DNA of 64,000 nucleotides, taken from Collimonas fungivorans Ter331 (GTDB lineage Bacteria; Pseudomonadota; Gammaproteobacteria; Burkholderiales; Burkholderiaceae_D). The notes beneath the pieces are model-generated. The model was not told the origin of the DNA. It saw only the letters and a list, made by a program, of their open reading frames with translations, and did no database searches. Every line of letters begins with the position of its first letter. Position 1 is the first letter of the stretch. Made by a program: the position numbers and the translations under genes. The stretch is taken from assembly GCF_000221045.1 (NCBI RefSeq), contig NC_015856.1, positions 3,244,542 through 3,308,541 on the forward strand, given 5' to 3'. Shown in pieces: positions 36,197-44,683 of this stretch.

Positions 36197-36608
36197 CTTA
36201 CTGTCTCCTCGAATTCGATTTGCCGGACCTGTTATATTTTTAGCGGGCCAGCATTTTGTTACTGAAATAGATGTCTGTCATCGTACAAGTAAAAATATCG
36301 ATCGACAAGATTCTTTTTAAGGCATCACCCAAGAAAATAAAGCAGCGCCGAGTCAATTTGCTAACATTTGTATCGGATCAGGTTGCTATGTGCCGGTTTT
36401 CAGCCCATCCGACTGCCAAGAGCAATTCATTATGTTGTCTGTTGTCATACAATATGGTTATTTGAACGCATATTGATCGCGGCGAGGCTGGCGCTTGCTG
36501 TATCAGTCTCATCCCAATACTATTGTCGGCCACGGCATCCCGGCCATGCGCAAACATCCGTTCCGATCAGCTTCCTTTTAGCGGCCCGGCTTTACACAAA
36601 GAACCGCC
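36197..36608. other. Intergenic region between the MFS carrier and EamA gene A
   Basis: 412 bases between divergent genes, AT-rich around 36280-36470. It must hold both promoters. No gene, RNA or strong palindrome identified. Confidence 0.5.
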
Positions 36609-37490
36609 ATGCAACCCACCCATATCCTGCTAGCCTTGTTGACCGTCACGATCTGGGGCATGAATTTTGTCGTGATCAAGATCGGCCTGGCAGGCTTGCC
36701 GCCGCTGCTGTTTTCGGCGCTGCGTTTCGTGTTTGCCGCGCTGCCGCTGGTGTTCTTCATCAAGCGGCCGGCAATTCCCTGGCGCTACCTAGCCGGTTTC
36801 GGCCTGTTCCAGTTCGCCCTGCAGTTTTCCTTGCTGTTCTCGGGCATGCAGCTGGGCATAGGCGCCGGCCTGGCGTCGCTGGTGATCCAGCTGCAGGCGT
36901 TTTTCACGATCGGCCTGGCGGTGCTGCTGCTGGGCGAGCGGCCGCTGCTGACGCAGTTGCTGGGCGCGCTGGTGGCGCTGGCCGGCATCGTGCTGGTGGC
37001 GACGCACCTGGAAGCGCAGGCCACCGTGATCGGCTTCCTGCTGGTGATCGGCGCCGGCCTGAGCTGGGCCAGCGCCAATATCGTCACCAAGAAAATCGGC
37101 AAGGTCAATCCGCTGGCGCTGATGGCCTGGGGTTCGCTGATGGCGGCGCCGCCTTTGCTGCTGGCTTCGGCCGTGCTTGAAGGGCCTGCCGCCTGGCACG
37201 TTGCCTTTGCCCATTTCGGCTGGACTTCGGCGGCGGCGGTGTTCTACCAGTCCTATCCGAACACCATCATCGGCTACGGCATCTGGACCATCCTCATGCG
37301 CAAATACCCGGCCGCCACGGTAGCGCCGTTCTCGCTGCTGGTGCCGCTGGTGGGCATGCTGAGCGCCGCCGTTTTGCTGGGTGAATCGCTGCAGTGGTGG
37401 AAAATCGTCGCTGGCGTGCTGGTGCTGGGCGGCCTTGCCTTGAATCTGTTCGGCGGGCGCCTGATGCTGGCGCTGAAGGCCAGGGCGTGA
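36609..37490 (+). CDS. EamA (DMT superfamily) exporter, copy A
   Basis: 293 residues with ten membrane segments in two EamA repeats (residues ~5-135 and ~145-285). The opening IWGMNFVVIKIGLAGLPPLL and the second-half GAGLSWASANIVTKKIGKVN are typical of RhaT/YdcZ-like drug/metabolite exporters, often amino-acid exporters (EamA, YedA). Highly similar to the copy at 38500 (shared RFVFAALPLVFFIKRPAIPW region). It converges on the LysR gene with only 6 bases between stops. Ribosome site AAAGAA is weak. Confidence 0.9.
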   Translation: MQPTHILLALLTVTIWGMNFVVIKIGLAGLPPLLFSALRFVFAALPLVFFIKRPAIPWRYLAGFGLFQFALQFSLLFSGMQLGIGAGLASLVIQLQAFFTIGLAVLLLGERPLLTQLLGALVALAGIVLVATHLEAQATVIGFLLVIGAGLSWASANIVTKKIGKVNPLALMAWGSLMAAPPLLLASAVLEGPAAWHVAFAHFGWTSAAAVFYQSYPNTIIGYGIWTILMRKYPAATVAPFSLLVPLVGMLSAAVLLGESLQWWKIVAGVLVLGGLALNLFGGRLMLALKARA

Positions 37491-37496
37491 AGCGTT

Positions 37497-38402
37497 TCAG
37501 GCCGGACGCTGCAAGCCCTGTTCGACCGCTTCCAGGAACAGCCTGACCTTGGACGACAGGTAGCGGTTCGGCAGGTAGATGCCGTACAGCCGGCGGCGCG
37601 GCAACGGCGCATATTGCGGCAGCAGCTTGACCAGCTTCTTTTGCGCCAGGTCGGCGCCGATCATGTAGTCCGGCAGCAAGCCTATGCCCATTCCGCGCAG
37701 CACACACTCGCGCAGCCACACGCTGTTATTGCAGTTGATGCGCGGATCGATGCCGATTTCATGGCGCTGCCCCGGCTTGCCGCCGAGCTCCTCGAACTGC
37801 CACACGTCCTTGGCTGACATCACGTTATCGGCCAGGCAGTCGTAGGCCGGCAGTTCGGCCAGCGCCTGCGGCTGGCGGCGCGTGGCAAAATATCCGGCGC
37901 TGCCGACCACGCTCCAGTCGATCTGGTGCAGCAGGCGCGCATGCACATTCTCCGGCGGCGTGGTGGCGATGCGCAAGGCGACATCGATGCCGCGCTCGGC
38001 CAGGTCGAAGAACAGGTCGGACAGCGTCAGCTCCAGTTCGATCTCCGGGTGCTGCCGCATGAAATCGCAGATGATGTCCGGCAGGCAGGCATTGGCGAAA
38101 TTGGCCGGCGCCGTCACCCGCAAGATCCCCTGCGGCGAATCCTGGCGGCGCAACACCTCCTGCTCCGCTTCCGCCACATCCGACAGGATGGTCTTGCAGC
38201 GCCGGTAAAACAGTTCGCCGGCTTCGGTCAGGCTGAGGCTGCGCGTGGTCCGCTGCAGCAGGCGCACCCGCAGCTCGCGCTCCAGCGCGCTGACCTGTTT
38301 GCTGATGTGCGAATTGGACACTTCCAGCCGTGCCGCCGCAATCGAAAAGCTGCCGTGGTCCGCCACGGCGGCGAACGCCACCATTCTTTGCAAATCGATC
38401 AT
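37497..38402 (-). CDS. LysR-family transcriptional regulator
   Basis: 301 residues. The winged helix-turn-helix lies at residues ~1-60 (MVAFAAVADHGSFSIAAARL then SNSHISKQVSALERELRVRL), followed by the linker helix and an effector domain (residues ~90-295, LRVTAPANFANACLPDIICD). The HTH and effector pattern is the AaeR/DmlR-like subgroup. It diverges from EamA copy B with 97 bases between, containing an ATGATT-N16-AATCAT inverted repeat. It therefore most likely controls that exporter and itself; effector unknown. Confidence 0.93.
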   Translation of the reverse strand: MIDLQRMVAFAAVADHGSFSIAAARLEVSNSHISKQVSALERELRVRLLQRTTRSLSLTEAGELFYRRCKTILSDVAEAEQEVLRRQDSPQGILRVTAPANFANACLPDIICDFMRQHPEIELELTLSDLFFDLAERGIDVALRIATTPPENVHARLLHQIDWSVVGSAGYFATRRQPQALAELPAYDCLADNVMSAKDVWQFEELGGKPGQRHEIGIDPRINCNNSVWLRECVLRGMGIGLLPDYMIGADLAQKKLVKLLPQYAPLPRRRLYGIYLPNRYLSSKVRLFLEAVEQGLQRPA

Positions 38403-38420
38403 ATTTTTTATGTGGAAATA

Positions 38421-38448
38421 ATGATTTTATAAAAACCGATTTAATCAT
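38421..38448. promoter_or_regulatory. Inverted repeat ATGATT-N16-AATCAT between lysR and eamA copy B
   Basis: Six-base perfect arms 16 bases apart, located 19-46 bases upstream of the LysR start in the divergent promoter region. The AT-rich dyad is a plausible LysR binding site serving both genes. Confidence 0.5.
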
Positions 38449-38499
38449 CATACAGAAACAATAGACTTGCTTCATCCTTCCCTTACGGAGCAATTCGAC

Positions 38500-39384
38500 A
38501 TGCAACCTACCGATATCCTGCTTGCTGTACTGACCGTCTCCATCTGGGGCTTCAATTTCGTCGCGATCAAGATCGGCCTGCAGGGTTTGCCGCCTATCCT
38601 GTTCTGCGCAATGCGCTTTATCTTCGCGGCGCTGCCCCTAGTGTTTTTCATCAAACGGCCGGCGATTCCCTGGCGTTTGCTGATCGCCTACGGCGGCTTG
38701 CAGTTCGCCGGCCAGTTTTCCTTGCTGTTCTATGGGATGAAGCTGGGATTTGCACCGGGCCTGGCGTCGCTGGTGATGCAGTTGCAGGTTTTCTTCACGG
38801 TCGGACTGGCGGTTCTCGTCCTCGGCGAGCGTCCGCGCGCGGCGCAGGTTGCAGGCGCCCTGATCGCCTTTGCCGGCATGGGCCTGGTAGCCGCGCACCT
38901 GGACGGCGCCGCTACCGTCACCGGCTTCCTGCTGGTGGTGGGCGCCGGCCTCAGCTGGGCCGCCGCCAATATCGTCACCAAGCAGATCGGCAAGGTCAAT
39001 CCGCTGGCGCTGGTGGCGTGGGGTTCGCTGCTGGCGGCGCCCGGCCTGCTGCTGGCCTCGCTGGCGATCGAAGGGCCGGCAGCCTGGCAGGATGCCGCCG
39101 CCCGCTTCAGCTGGATCTCGGCCGGCGCCGTGCTGTTCCAGTCTTATCCGACCACCATTCTCGGTTTCGCCATCTGGTCGACCCTGATGCGCAAATACCC
39201 GGCCGCCACGGTCGCCCCGTTTTCGCTGCTGGTGCCGGTGGCCGGCATGCTGAGCGCGAGCCTGGTGCTGGGCGAAGCGCTGCAGCCATGGAAAATCATG
39301 GCCGGGCTGCTGGTGCTGTGCGGTTTGCTGCTGAACCAGTTCGGCGGGCGCCTGATGCTGCTGGTGAAAGCGGCTAGGCAATAA
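38500..39384 (+). CDS. EamA (DMT superfamily) exporter, copy B
   Basis: 294 residues from ATG 38500, which has GGAG ten bases upstream (the frame to 38467 starts with TTG and is unsupported). Ten membrane segments, two EamA repeats. The start TDILLAVLTVSIWGFNFVAI and GAGLSWAAANIVTKQIGKVN are near-identical to copy A at 36609, so the two arose by duplication with the LysR gene between them. It is divergent from lysR and probably its target. Substrate unknown; family members export amino acids and related metabolites. Confidence 0.92.
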   Translation: MQPTDILLAVLTVSIWGFNFVAIKIGLQGLPPILFCAMRFIFAALPLVFFIKRPAIPWRLLIAYGGLQFAGQFSLLFYGMKLGFAPGLASLVMQLQVFFTVGLAVLVLGERPRAAQVAGALIAFAGMGLVAAHLDGAATVTGFLLVVGAGLSWAAANIVTKQIGKVNPLALVAWGSLLAAPGLLLASLAIEGPAAWQDAAARFSWISAGAVLFQSYPTTILGFAIWSTLMRKYPAATVAPFSLLVPVAGMLSASLVLGEALQPWKIMAGLLVLCGLLLNQFGGRLMLLVKAARQ

Positions 39385-39495
39385 GGACAATGCTCCTTCA
39401 GGTTGCAACAATCCGCGCACCATAAAATCCCCGCCTGAGGAGCCAAGACCATGACAGCGCATAGACCGCCACAAATGTGAGGCGACTCTCAGATA

Positions 39496-39523
39496 GTCCG
39501 AAATAAAACTACATTTTTCGGAC
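39496..39523. promoter_or_regulatory. AbiEi operator candidate, site 1
   Basis: GTCCGA-N16-TCGGAC, with perfect 6-base arms, upstream of the abiE -35 box. Identical arms and spacer length to site 2, centre-to-centre 43 bp. AbiEi antitoxins of this family bind inverted repeats in their promoter. Confidence 0.75.
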
Positions 39524-39529
39524 AAATTC

Positions 39530-39558
39530 TTGAAAAATGTCCGAAAAAGATATATAAA
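39530..39558 (+). promoter_or_regulatory. Promoter of the abiE operon
   Basis: TTGAAA (39530-39535), a 17-base spacer and TATAAA (39553-39558), 18 bases before the abiEi ATG. The second operator overlaps spacer and -10 box. Confidence 0.7.
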
Positions 39559-39566
39559 TATCGGAC
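39539..39566. promoter_or_regulatory. AbiEi operator candidate, site 2
   Basis: GTCCGA-N16-TCGGAC, same arms and spacing as site 1, overlapping the -10 region and ending next to the AGGAG ribosome site. Binding would stop transcription initiation. Confidence 0.75.
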
Positions 39567-39576
39567 AGGAGAAATA

Positions 39577-40284
39577 ATGTCTGCTCTTAAACCCCACATT
39601 TCGGCACTGATCGAAGCAGCTGGCCCTGGGCAAGTCTGGGTACCAACCGATTTTGCACAACTGGGCAGCCGTGATGCCATCGACAAGACCCTGCAGCGCA
39701 TGGTGCGGGCAGGAGAGTTGCGTCGCATCGACAGAGGCCTATATGACCGGCCCAAGCTGAACAGCCTGACCCAGCGCCCCACGTCTCCCGACTACCGTGC
39801 GGTAGTGGAAGCTATTGCCCGCCGGGATCAATTGCGCCTGCTGGTCGACGGCATGACCGCCGCCAATGACCTTGGCCTGACCGATGCGGTACCGGCTCGC
39901 GTCACCATCCATACCGACACCCGCCGTCGCACAGTGCAACTAGACAAGCTAGTCGTTGAGTTCAAGCAGACGGCGCCCAGCCGCCTTTACTGGGCGGGAC
40001 GTCCAGCCATGCGCATCGTACAGGCGTTGTACTGGTTGAAAGACACATTGACTGCGGAGCGTTCTCTTGTCCTGAACAAATTGTCCAAGGTTCTGGACGA
40101 TCCTGTACACGGCGCTGCGATCCGCCGCGATCTGCGCGAGGGCTTCAGCTTGTTGCCGGCGTGGATGCAAAGCCTGGTCCGCGAACTCCCCGGGTGCGCC
40201 TCGCAGGCGACACGTCAATCTCCCGGCGCTGAAAAGCCGTCATCAGTGCGTCGCCGCACTGTCAAACAGGTGGACGCGCATTGA
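39577..40284 (+). CDS. abiEi: Type IV toxin-antitoxin AbiEi-family antitoxin (DUF6088-type)
   Basis: 235 residues, ATG behind AGGAG at 5-base spacing. The N-terminal winged helix (GQVWVPTDFAQLGSRDAIDK then LQRMVRAGELRRIDRGLYDR) is the antitoxin DNA-binding domain. The middle (AIARRDQLRLLVDGMTAAND, ARVTIHTDTRRRTVQLDKLV) matches the DUF6088/AbiEi_4-like antitoxin core. It should repress the operon through the two upstream repeats and antagonise the toxin without stable complex formation, as in other type IV systems. Its stop overlaps the toxin start (TTGA). The operon has the hallmarks of a mobile defence cassette, though no mobile gene is adjacent. Confidence 0.88.
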   Translation: MSALKPHISALIEAAGPGQVWVPTDFAQLGSRDAIDKTLQRMVRAGELRRIDRGLYDRPKLNSLTQRPTSPDYRAVVEAIARRDQLRLLVDGMTAANDLGLTDAVPARVTIHTDTRRRTVQLDKLVVEFKQTAPSRLYWAGRPAMRIVQALYWLKDTLTAERSLVLNKLSKVLDDPVHGAAIRRDLREGFSLLPAWMQSLVRELPGCASQATRQSPGAEKPSSVRRRTVKQVDAH

Positions 40285-41339
40285 ATCCGGCATTCCATAC
40301 CGTCATCACCGCCAGTGATGACGAGCGCCGAGATTTGTTTCTCGGCGCTGCAGCCCGTCTTGGCACAGCGGTCCAGAATGTCGAAAAGGATTTCTGGGTC
40401 TGCTGGGTGCTGGACGCACTGTTCAACGGCCTGGAGAACGACGGGCCCCGACTGCTGTTCAAAGGCGGCACCTCGCTTTCCAAGGCTTTCGGCCTCATCT
40501 CGCGCTTTTCCGAAGACATCGATATCACCGTGTTCCGTGATGATTTGGGACAAGGTGCAGAGGCTGCCGATCTGGATGCGCTGAGCGGGAGGAAGCGCCG
40601 CGCACGTCTCGCAACCATCCGCGATGCATGTCAGGGCTATATCGCCGGGCCGTTGACCGCGCAATTCGTCCAGCTCGCATCATCTGTCATTCCCGCAAAC
40701 CGTTTTCGGCTGGAACCCGACCCCGACGACAAAGATGGTCAAAGTCTGCTGTTCTGGTATCCCGCGGTCACGGTTACTGCCGGCGATTACATCCGTTCAG
40801 CCGTGAAGATTGAGGCCGGCGCCAAATCTGCCCTCGATCCGCATGCCGCAGCCACCGTCACGCCGTATGTCACGCAAGATCTTCCCGACCTGGACCTGAC
40901 CGTGACGAACGTTACCACCGTGAATCCCGAACGTACTTTTTGGGACAAGGTCATGATCTTGCACGGCCTCCGCCAGTGGCACGACCGTCGAGGCGAGTTA
41001 CGACACGGCGGGCAACGCGTTTCTCGTCACTACTATGACGTGCATCAACTAATGCAGGCGCCGCTGGCGGCCGCATGGCAATCCGATCACGCGCTGGCGA
41101 TCGATTGCGCCCGCCATGCACGACTGTTCTTCGGCAGTGCCGATTTGGGACTCGATATTGCCGCACCAGGCACGTTCACGCTGGCGCCGAGCCTCATGAT
41201 GCGAGATGCAATTGAAAGAGATTACGAAGCAATGACTGGCATGATCTTCGGCCACATCCCACAACTTGATGCGATACTGGACAGCGCAGAACGCTTCGAG
41301 CAGATCGTCAACGGCGCAGGCCCACTCAACCCGCTGTAG
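40281..41339 (+). CDS. abiEii: AbiEii/AbiGii-family nucleotidyltransferase toxin
   Basis: 352 residues from a TTG overlapping the antitoxin stop. The DNA polymerase beta-type nucleotidyltransferase motifs are clear: LLFKGGTSLSKAFGLI (residues ~58-73) and RFSEDIDITV (residues ~75-84, the paired acidic catalytic residues). NPERTFWDKVMILHGLRQWH near residues 213-232 is the conserved C-terminal FWEK-type motif of AbiEii/MenT-like toxins. Such toxins transfer nucleotides to tRNA or other targets and give phage abortive infection or plasmid stability. The frame is intact and a bidirectional terminator follows. Confidence 0.9.
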   Translation: MNPAFHTVITASDDERRDLFLGAAARLGTAVQNVEKDFWVCWVLDALFNGLENDGPRLLFKGGTSLSKAFGLISRFSEDIDITVFRDDLGQGAEAADLDALSGRKRRARLATIRDACQGYIAGPLTAQFVQLASSVIPANRFRLEPDPDDKDGQSLLFWYPAVTVTAGDYIRSAVKIEAGAKSALDPHAAATVTPYVTQDLPDLDLTVTNVTTVNPERTFWDKVMILHGLRQWHDRRGELRHGGQRVSRHYYDVHQLMQAPLAAAWQSDHALAIDCARHARLFFGSADLGLDIAAPGTFTLAPSLMMRDAIERDYEAMTGMIFGHIPQLDAILDSAERFEQIVNGAGPLNPL

Positions 41340-41386
41340 CGTAGCTCGTACAGATCAGCCAAATTTGGAACTGATATTCCATGAAA

Positions 41387-41416
41387 TAAAAAAACGCACC
41401 GGAGTGCGTTTTTTTA
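41387..41416. terminator. Bidirectional intrinsic terminator between abiEii and ppa
   Basis: A-rich tract, stem ACGCAC / GTGCGT with a CGGA loop, then seven T residues. The flanking A and T tracts let it work for both converging genes. Confidence 0.85.
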
Positions 41417-41432
41417 TTAAACCCGGGACAAA

Positions 41433-41972
41433 TTACGCCGCGACGGATTTCTTGTAAGACTCAACGCCAGACAAGATTTCCTTGCGCGCCTCATCCGGAC
41501 CGAACCAGCCGTCGATCTTGACCCATTTGCCCTTTTCCAGGTCTTTGTAGTGCTCGAAGAAATGCTGGATCTGCTTCAGGCGCAGTTCATTCATGTCTTC
41601 CGGCTTTTGCCAGTGCGTGTAGATGCTCAGCACCTTGTCTACCGGCACCGCCAGCAGCTTGGCGTCCTGGCCGGCTTCGTCCGACATCTTCAGGACGCCG
41701 ATCGGGCGGCAGCGCACTACCACGCCTGGGAACAGCGGGAACGGAGTGATCACCAGCACGTCGACCGGATCGCCGTCGTCCGATAAGGTTTGCGGGATAT
41801 AGCCGTAGTTGCAAGGGTAATGCATGGCAGTACCCATGAAACGGTCGACAAAAATCGCGCCGGATTCCTTGTCGACTTCGTATTTGATCGGATCGGCATT
41901 CATCGGGATCTCGATGATGACGTTGAAATCGTTTGGCAAATCGCGCCCGGCCGATACTTGATTCAGACTCAT
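41433..41972 (-). CDS. ppa: Inorganic pyrophosphatase
   Basis: 179 residues, the standard size for family I bacterial enzymes. The signature [10 protein letters not shown] holds the metal-binding aspartates; [20 protein letters not shown]-like [20 protein letters not shown] carries the conserved Tyr/Pro block; [20 protein letters not shown] closes the active site. A soluble hexamer that hydrolyses PPi to drive biosynthesis. Monocistronic, converging on abiEii. Confidence 0.97.
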   Translation of the reverse strand: MSLNQVSAGRDLPNDFNVIIEIPMNADPIKYEVDKESGAIFVDRFMGTAMHYPCNYGYIPQTLSDDGDPVDVLVITPFPLFPGVVVRCRPIGVLKMSDEAGQDAKLLAVPVDKVLSIYTHWQKPEDMNELRLKQIQHFFEHYKDLEKGKWVKIDGWFGPDEARKEILSGVESYKKSVAA

Positions 41973-42163
41973 GGTGTGCTCTCGTCAATAATTAAAAATG
42001 CGCTACAAAAACCTTCTCAGCCCGAAATTATAACGGCTCAAAGCCCTATCGTGCGATGCAACATCGACTTAGTTGCCGCCTTGGTTGCCACAACGACAGC
42101 TATTTTTCCCTAATGAATAACCGCAAGGCAAGAATCTTGCAAATATTCCGGCTTTGACTTATA

Positions 42164-42181
42164 TTTCAGTAATTACTGAAA
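42164..42181. promoter_or_regulatory. Perfect 18-bp palindrome upstream of the GbsR-type regulator
   Basis: TTTCAGTAATTACTGAAA, perfectly self-complementary, ends 12 bases before the regulator ATG and follows a TTGACT box at 42154-42159. The position over the promoter fits an autoregulatory operator of the gene it precedes. Confidence 0.7.
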
Positions 42182-42193
42182 ATTCAAAACATC

Positions 42194-42841
42194 ATGAACC
42201 CTCCCAACGCCGCCCCACCCCCAAGCAACCCGCTTACCCCCCTGACGCCTTTGACCCAGCGCTTCATCTCGCATTTCGGCGAAATGGGCAGCCGCTGGGG
42301 CATCAACCGCACCGTCGGCCAGATCTATGCGCTGCTGTACGTGCTGGGCCAGCCGCTGAACGCCGACCAGATCGCCGACTACCTGACTTTTTCGCGCTCC
42401 AATGTCAGCATGGGCCTGAAAGAACTGCAGTCCTGGCGCCTGGTCAAGCTGCTGCACCAGCCGGGCGACCGCCGCGAATACTTCGAGCCGCCCAAGGATA
42501 TCTGGGACATTTTCAAGACCCTGCTGGAAGAGCGGCGCCGGCGCGAGATCGAACCGACCCTGTCGATGCTGCGCGACGCCTTGCTGGAAAACCCGGCCAA
42601 CGACACCGACAAACAGGCGCAACAGCGAATGCGCGAGATGTACAATCTGATCGAACTGTCCAGTTCCTGGTTCGACGATGTGCAACGCTTGTCGCCGGAA
42701 ACCCTGGCGTCGCTGATGAAGATGGGTTCCAAGGTCAAGAAACTGCTGGATGTGCGCGACAAGTTCCGCGTCGGCTCCGGCGGCAGCAAGAGCCACCACG
42801 ATCACCCCGATGTGCAGCTGACGGTTCAGCTAAAGGAATAG
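42194..42841 (+). CDS. GbsR/MarR-family transcriptional regulator heading the cyd operon
   Basis: 215 residues. The winged helix-turn-helix at residues ~20-100 (INRTVGQIYALLYVLGQPLN, DYLTFSRSNVSMGLKELQSW, HQPGDRREYFEPPKDIWDIF) matches the GbsR group (GbsR, CudC, OpcR), not classical MarR. The C-terminal helices (residues ~110-190) resemble the dimerisation region. It lies four bases upstream of cydP on the same strand, so it is probably co-transcribed with cydPABX and controls it. The inducing signal is unknown. Confidence 0.88.
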   Translation: MNPPNAAPPPSNPLTPLTPLTQRFISHFGEMGSRWGINRTVGQIYALLYVLGQPLNADQIADYLTFSRSNVSMGLKELQSWRLVKLLHQPGDRREYFEPPKDIWDIFKTLLEERRRREIEPTLSMLRDALLENPANDTDKQAQQRMREMYNLIELSSSWFDDVQRLSPETLASLMKMGSKVKKLLDVRDKFRVGSGGSKSHHDHPDVQLTVQLKE

Positions 42842-42845
42842 ACGC

Positions 42846-43088
42846 ATGCAGTCTTTCTCCGCAAAAAAAAGATTCACCCGGCTGCCGCTGGCAGTCGAAA
42901 TCACCCTGATCCTGATCGTCAAGATCGCCCTGCTGACGCTGCTCTGGAAAGCCTTCTTCTCTGAGCCGCAAACCAAGAAAATGCGCATGCCGACCGACCT
43001 CGTCGAGCAGCATTTCCTGAGCCGGCCGCCGGCCGTATCCTCATCTCCCTCTTCTTCCCACCCTTCCCCTCCGGAGACCCGCCAATGA
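42846..43088 (+). CDS. cydP: Cytochrome bd small subunit CydP
   Basis: 80 residues with one membrane segment (LPLAVEITLILIVKIALLTL) after a short basic N-terminus, and the sequence WKAFFSEPQTKKMRMPTDLV typical of the CydP putative small subunit found before cydA in many proteobacteria. AAAGGA precedes its ATG. Its stop overlaps the cydA ATG (ATGA). The Ser/Pro-rich tail is variable. Its role in oxidase assembly or stability is inferred from location. Confidence 0.85.
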   Translation: MQSFSAKKRFTRLPLAVEITLILIVKIALLTLLWKAFFSEPQTKKMRMPTDLVEQHFLSRPPAVSSSPSSSHPSPPETRQ

Positions 43089-44671
43089 TCCCTATTGATG
43101 AAGTCGTCGCTCTGTCCCGCCTGCAGTTTGCGGCGACCGCGATGTTCCATTTCCTGTTCGTGCCTCTCACGCTAGGGCTGGCCTGGATCCTGGTCATCAT
43201 GGAGTCGGTGTATGTGATGACCGGCAGTCCCATCTATAAAGACATGACGCGTTTCTGGGGCAAGCTGTTCGGCATCAACTTCGCCATGGGGATCGCCACC
43301 GGCATCACGCTGGAATTCCAGTTCGGCACCAACTGGTCCTACTACTCGCACTATGTCGGCGACATCTTCGGCACGCCGCTGGCGATCGAGGGCATGATGG
43401 CCTTTTTCCTCGAATCGACCTTCGTCGGCCTGTTCTTCTTCGGCTGGGACCGCCTGTCGCGGGTCCAGCATCTGTTGATCACTTTCCTGGTGGCGCTGGG
43501 CTCGAGCCTGTCGGCGCTGTGGATCCTGATCGCCAACGGCTGGATGAACAACCCGGTCGGCGCCGAGTTCAACTACGAAACCATGCGCATGGAGCTGACC
43601 AGCATCGTCGACGTCATCTTCAATCCGGTGGCCCAGGTCAAGTTCGTCCATACGCTATCGGCCGGTTATGTCGCGGCGTCGATGTTCGTGCTTGGCATCT
43701 CCGCCTACTACCTGCTGAAAGGGCGCGACACCGCGTTTGCGCTGCGTTCGTTCGCGATTGCCGCCGGTTTCGGCCTGGCTTCGACCTTGTCGGTGATCGT
43801 GCTCGGCGACGAATCCGGTTATACCGCTGGCGAAGTCAACAAGGTCAAGATGGCGGCGATGGAAGCCGAATGGCATACCGAACCGGCGCCGGCCGGCATC
43901 ACCGTGTTCGGCTGGCCCAACGAGAAGGAGCAGCGCACCGATTTCGCGTTCAAGATTCCTTACGTGCTGGGCCTGATCGGCACCCGTTCGGTGGACAAGC
44001 AGATCACCGGCATCCACGACCTGAAAAAAGAACATGAAGTGCGCATCCGCAACGGCATGCTGGCGTATGCCGCCCTGACCCGCCTGAAAGGCGGCGACAA
44101 GTCGCCGGAAGCGGTAGCCGCCTTCGACAAGCTGAAAGACGATCTCGGCTACGGCTTGCTGCTGAAGAAATACACGCCGAAGGTGGTCGACGCCACGCCT
44201 GAGCAGATCGCCATGGCGGTCAACGACACCTTTCCCAAAATCGCGCCGATGTTCTGGTCGTTCCGGCTGATGGTCGGCCTCGGCATTCTGTTCCTGTTCA
44301 TCTTCTCTTGCTCGTTCTACTTCCTGATCCGCAAGAAACTGGCGAAACAGCGCTGGCTGCTGCGCCTGGCGGTGTACAGCATCCCGCTGCCGTGGGTGGC
44401 GATCGAACTGGGCTGGCTGCTGGCCGAATACGGCCGCCAGCCGTGGACCATCTCCGGCGTGCTGCCGACCCATCTGTCGGCTTCGACCCTGCAACCCGGC
44501 AGCCTCTACTTCAGCCTGGCAGGTTTCCTCGGCTTCTATGGTTTCCTGTTCATCATTGAAATGATACTGATGGTGAAATACGCCCGCCGCGGCCCGAGCA
44601 GCCTGCATACCGGCAAGTACCACTGGGAACGCCTGGAAACATCAACTACCGGCTCCACCGCCAAGGCATAA
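43085..44671 (+). CDS. cydA: Cytochrome bd ubiquinol oxidase subunit I
   Basis: 528 residues, nine membrane segments. Haem ligands are visible: His22 in FHFLFVPLTLGLA (haem b595 ligand), a His near residue 190 in QVKFVHTLSAGYVA and a Met in FWSFRLMVGLG. The periplasmic Q-loop (residues ~250-390) is of the long L-type, and GRQPWTISGVLPT is the conserved quinol-site region. It oxidises ubiquinol and reduces oxygen to water without proton pumping, with high oxygen affinity. Second gene of cydPABX. Confidence 0.97.
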   Translation: MIPIDEVVALSRLQFAATAMFHFLFVPLTLGLAWILVIMESVYVMTGSPIYKDMTRFWGKLFGINFAMGIATGITLEFQFGTNWSYYSHYVGDIFGTPLAIEGMMAFFLESTFVGLFFFGWDRLSRVQHLLITFLVALGSSLSALWILIANGWMNNPVGAEFNYETMRMELTSIVDVIFNPVAQVKFVHTLSAGYVAASMFVLGISAYYLLKGRDTAFALRSFAIAAGFGLASTLSVIVLGDESGYTAGEVNKVKMAAMEAEWHTEPAPAGITVFGWPNEKEQRTDFAFKIPYVLGLIGTRSVDKQITGIHDLKKEHEVRIRNGMLAYAALTRLKGGDKSPEAVAAFDKLKDDLGYGLLLKKYTPKVVDATPEQIAMAVNDTFPKIAPMFWSFRLMVGLGILFLFIFSCSFYFLIRKKLAKQRWLLRLAVYSIPLPWVAIELGWLLAEYGRQPWTISGVLPTHLSASTLQPGSLYFSLAGFLGFYGFLFIIEMILMVKYARRGPSSLHTGKYHWERLETSTTGSTAKA

Positions 44672-44683
44672 GGAGAAACCGCC

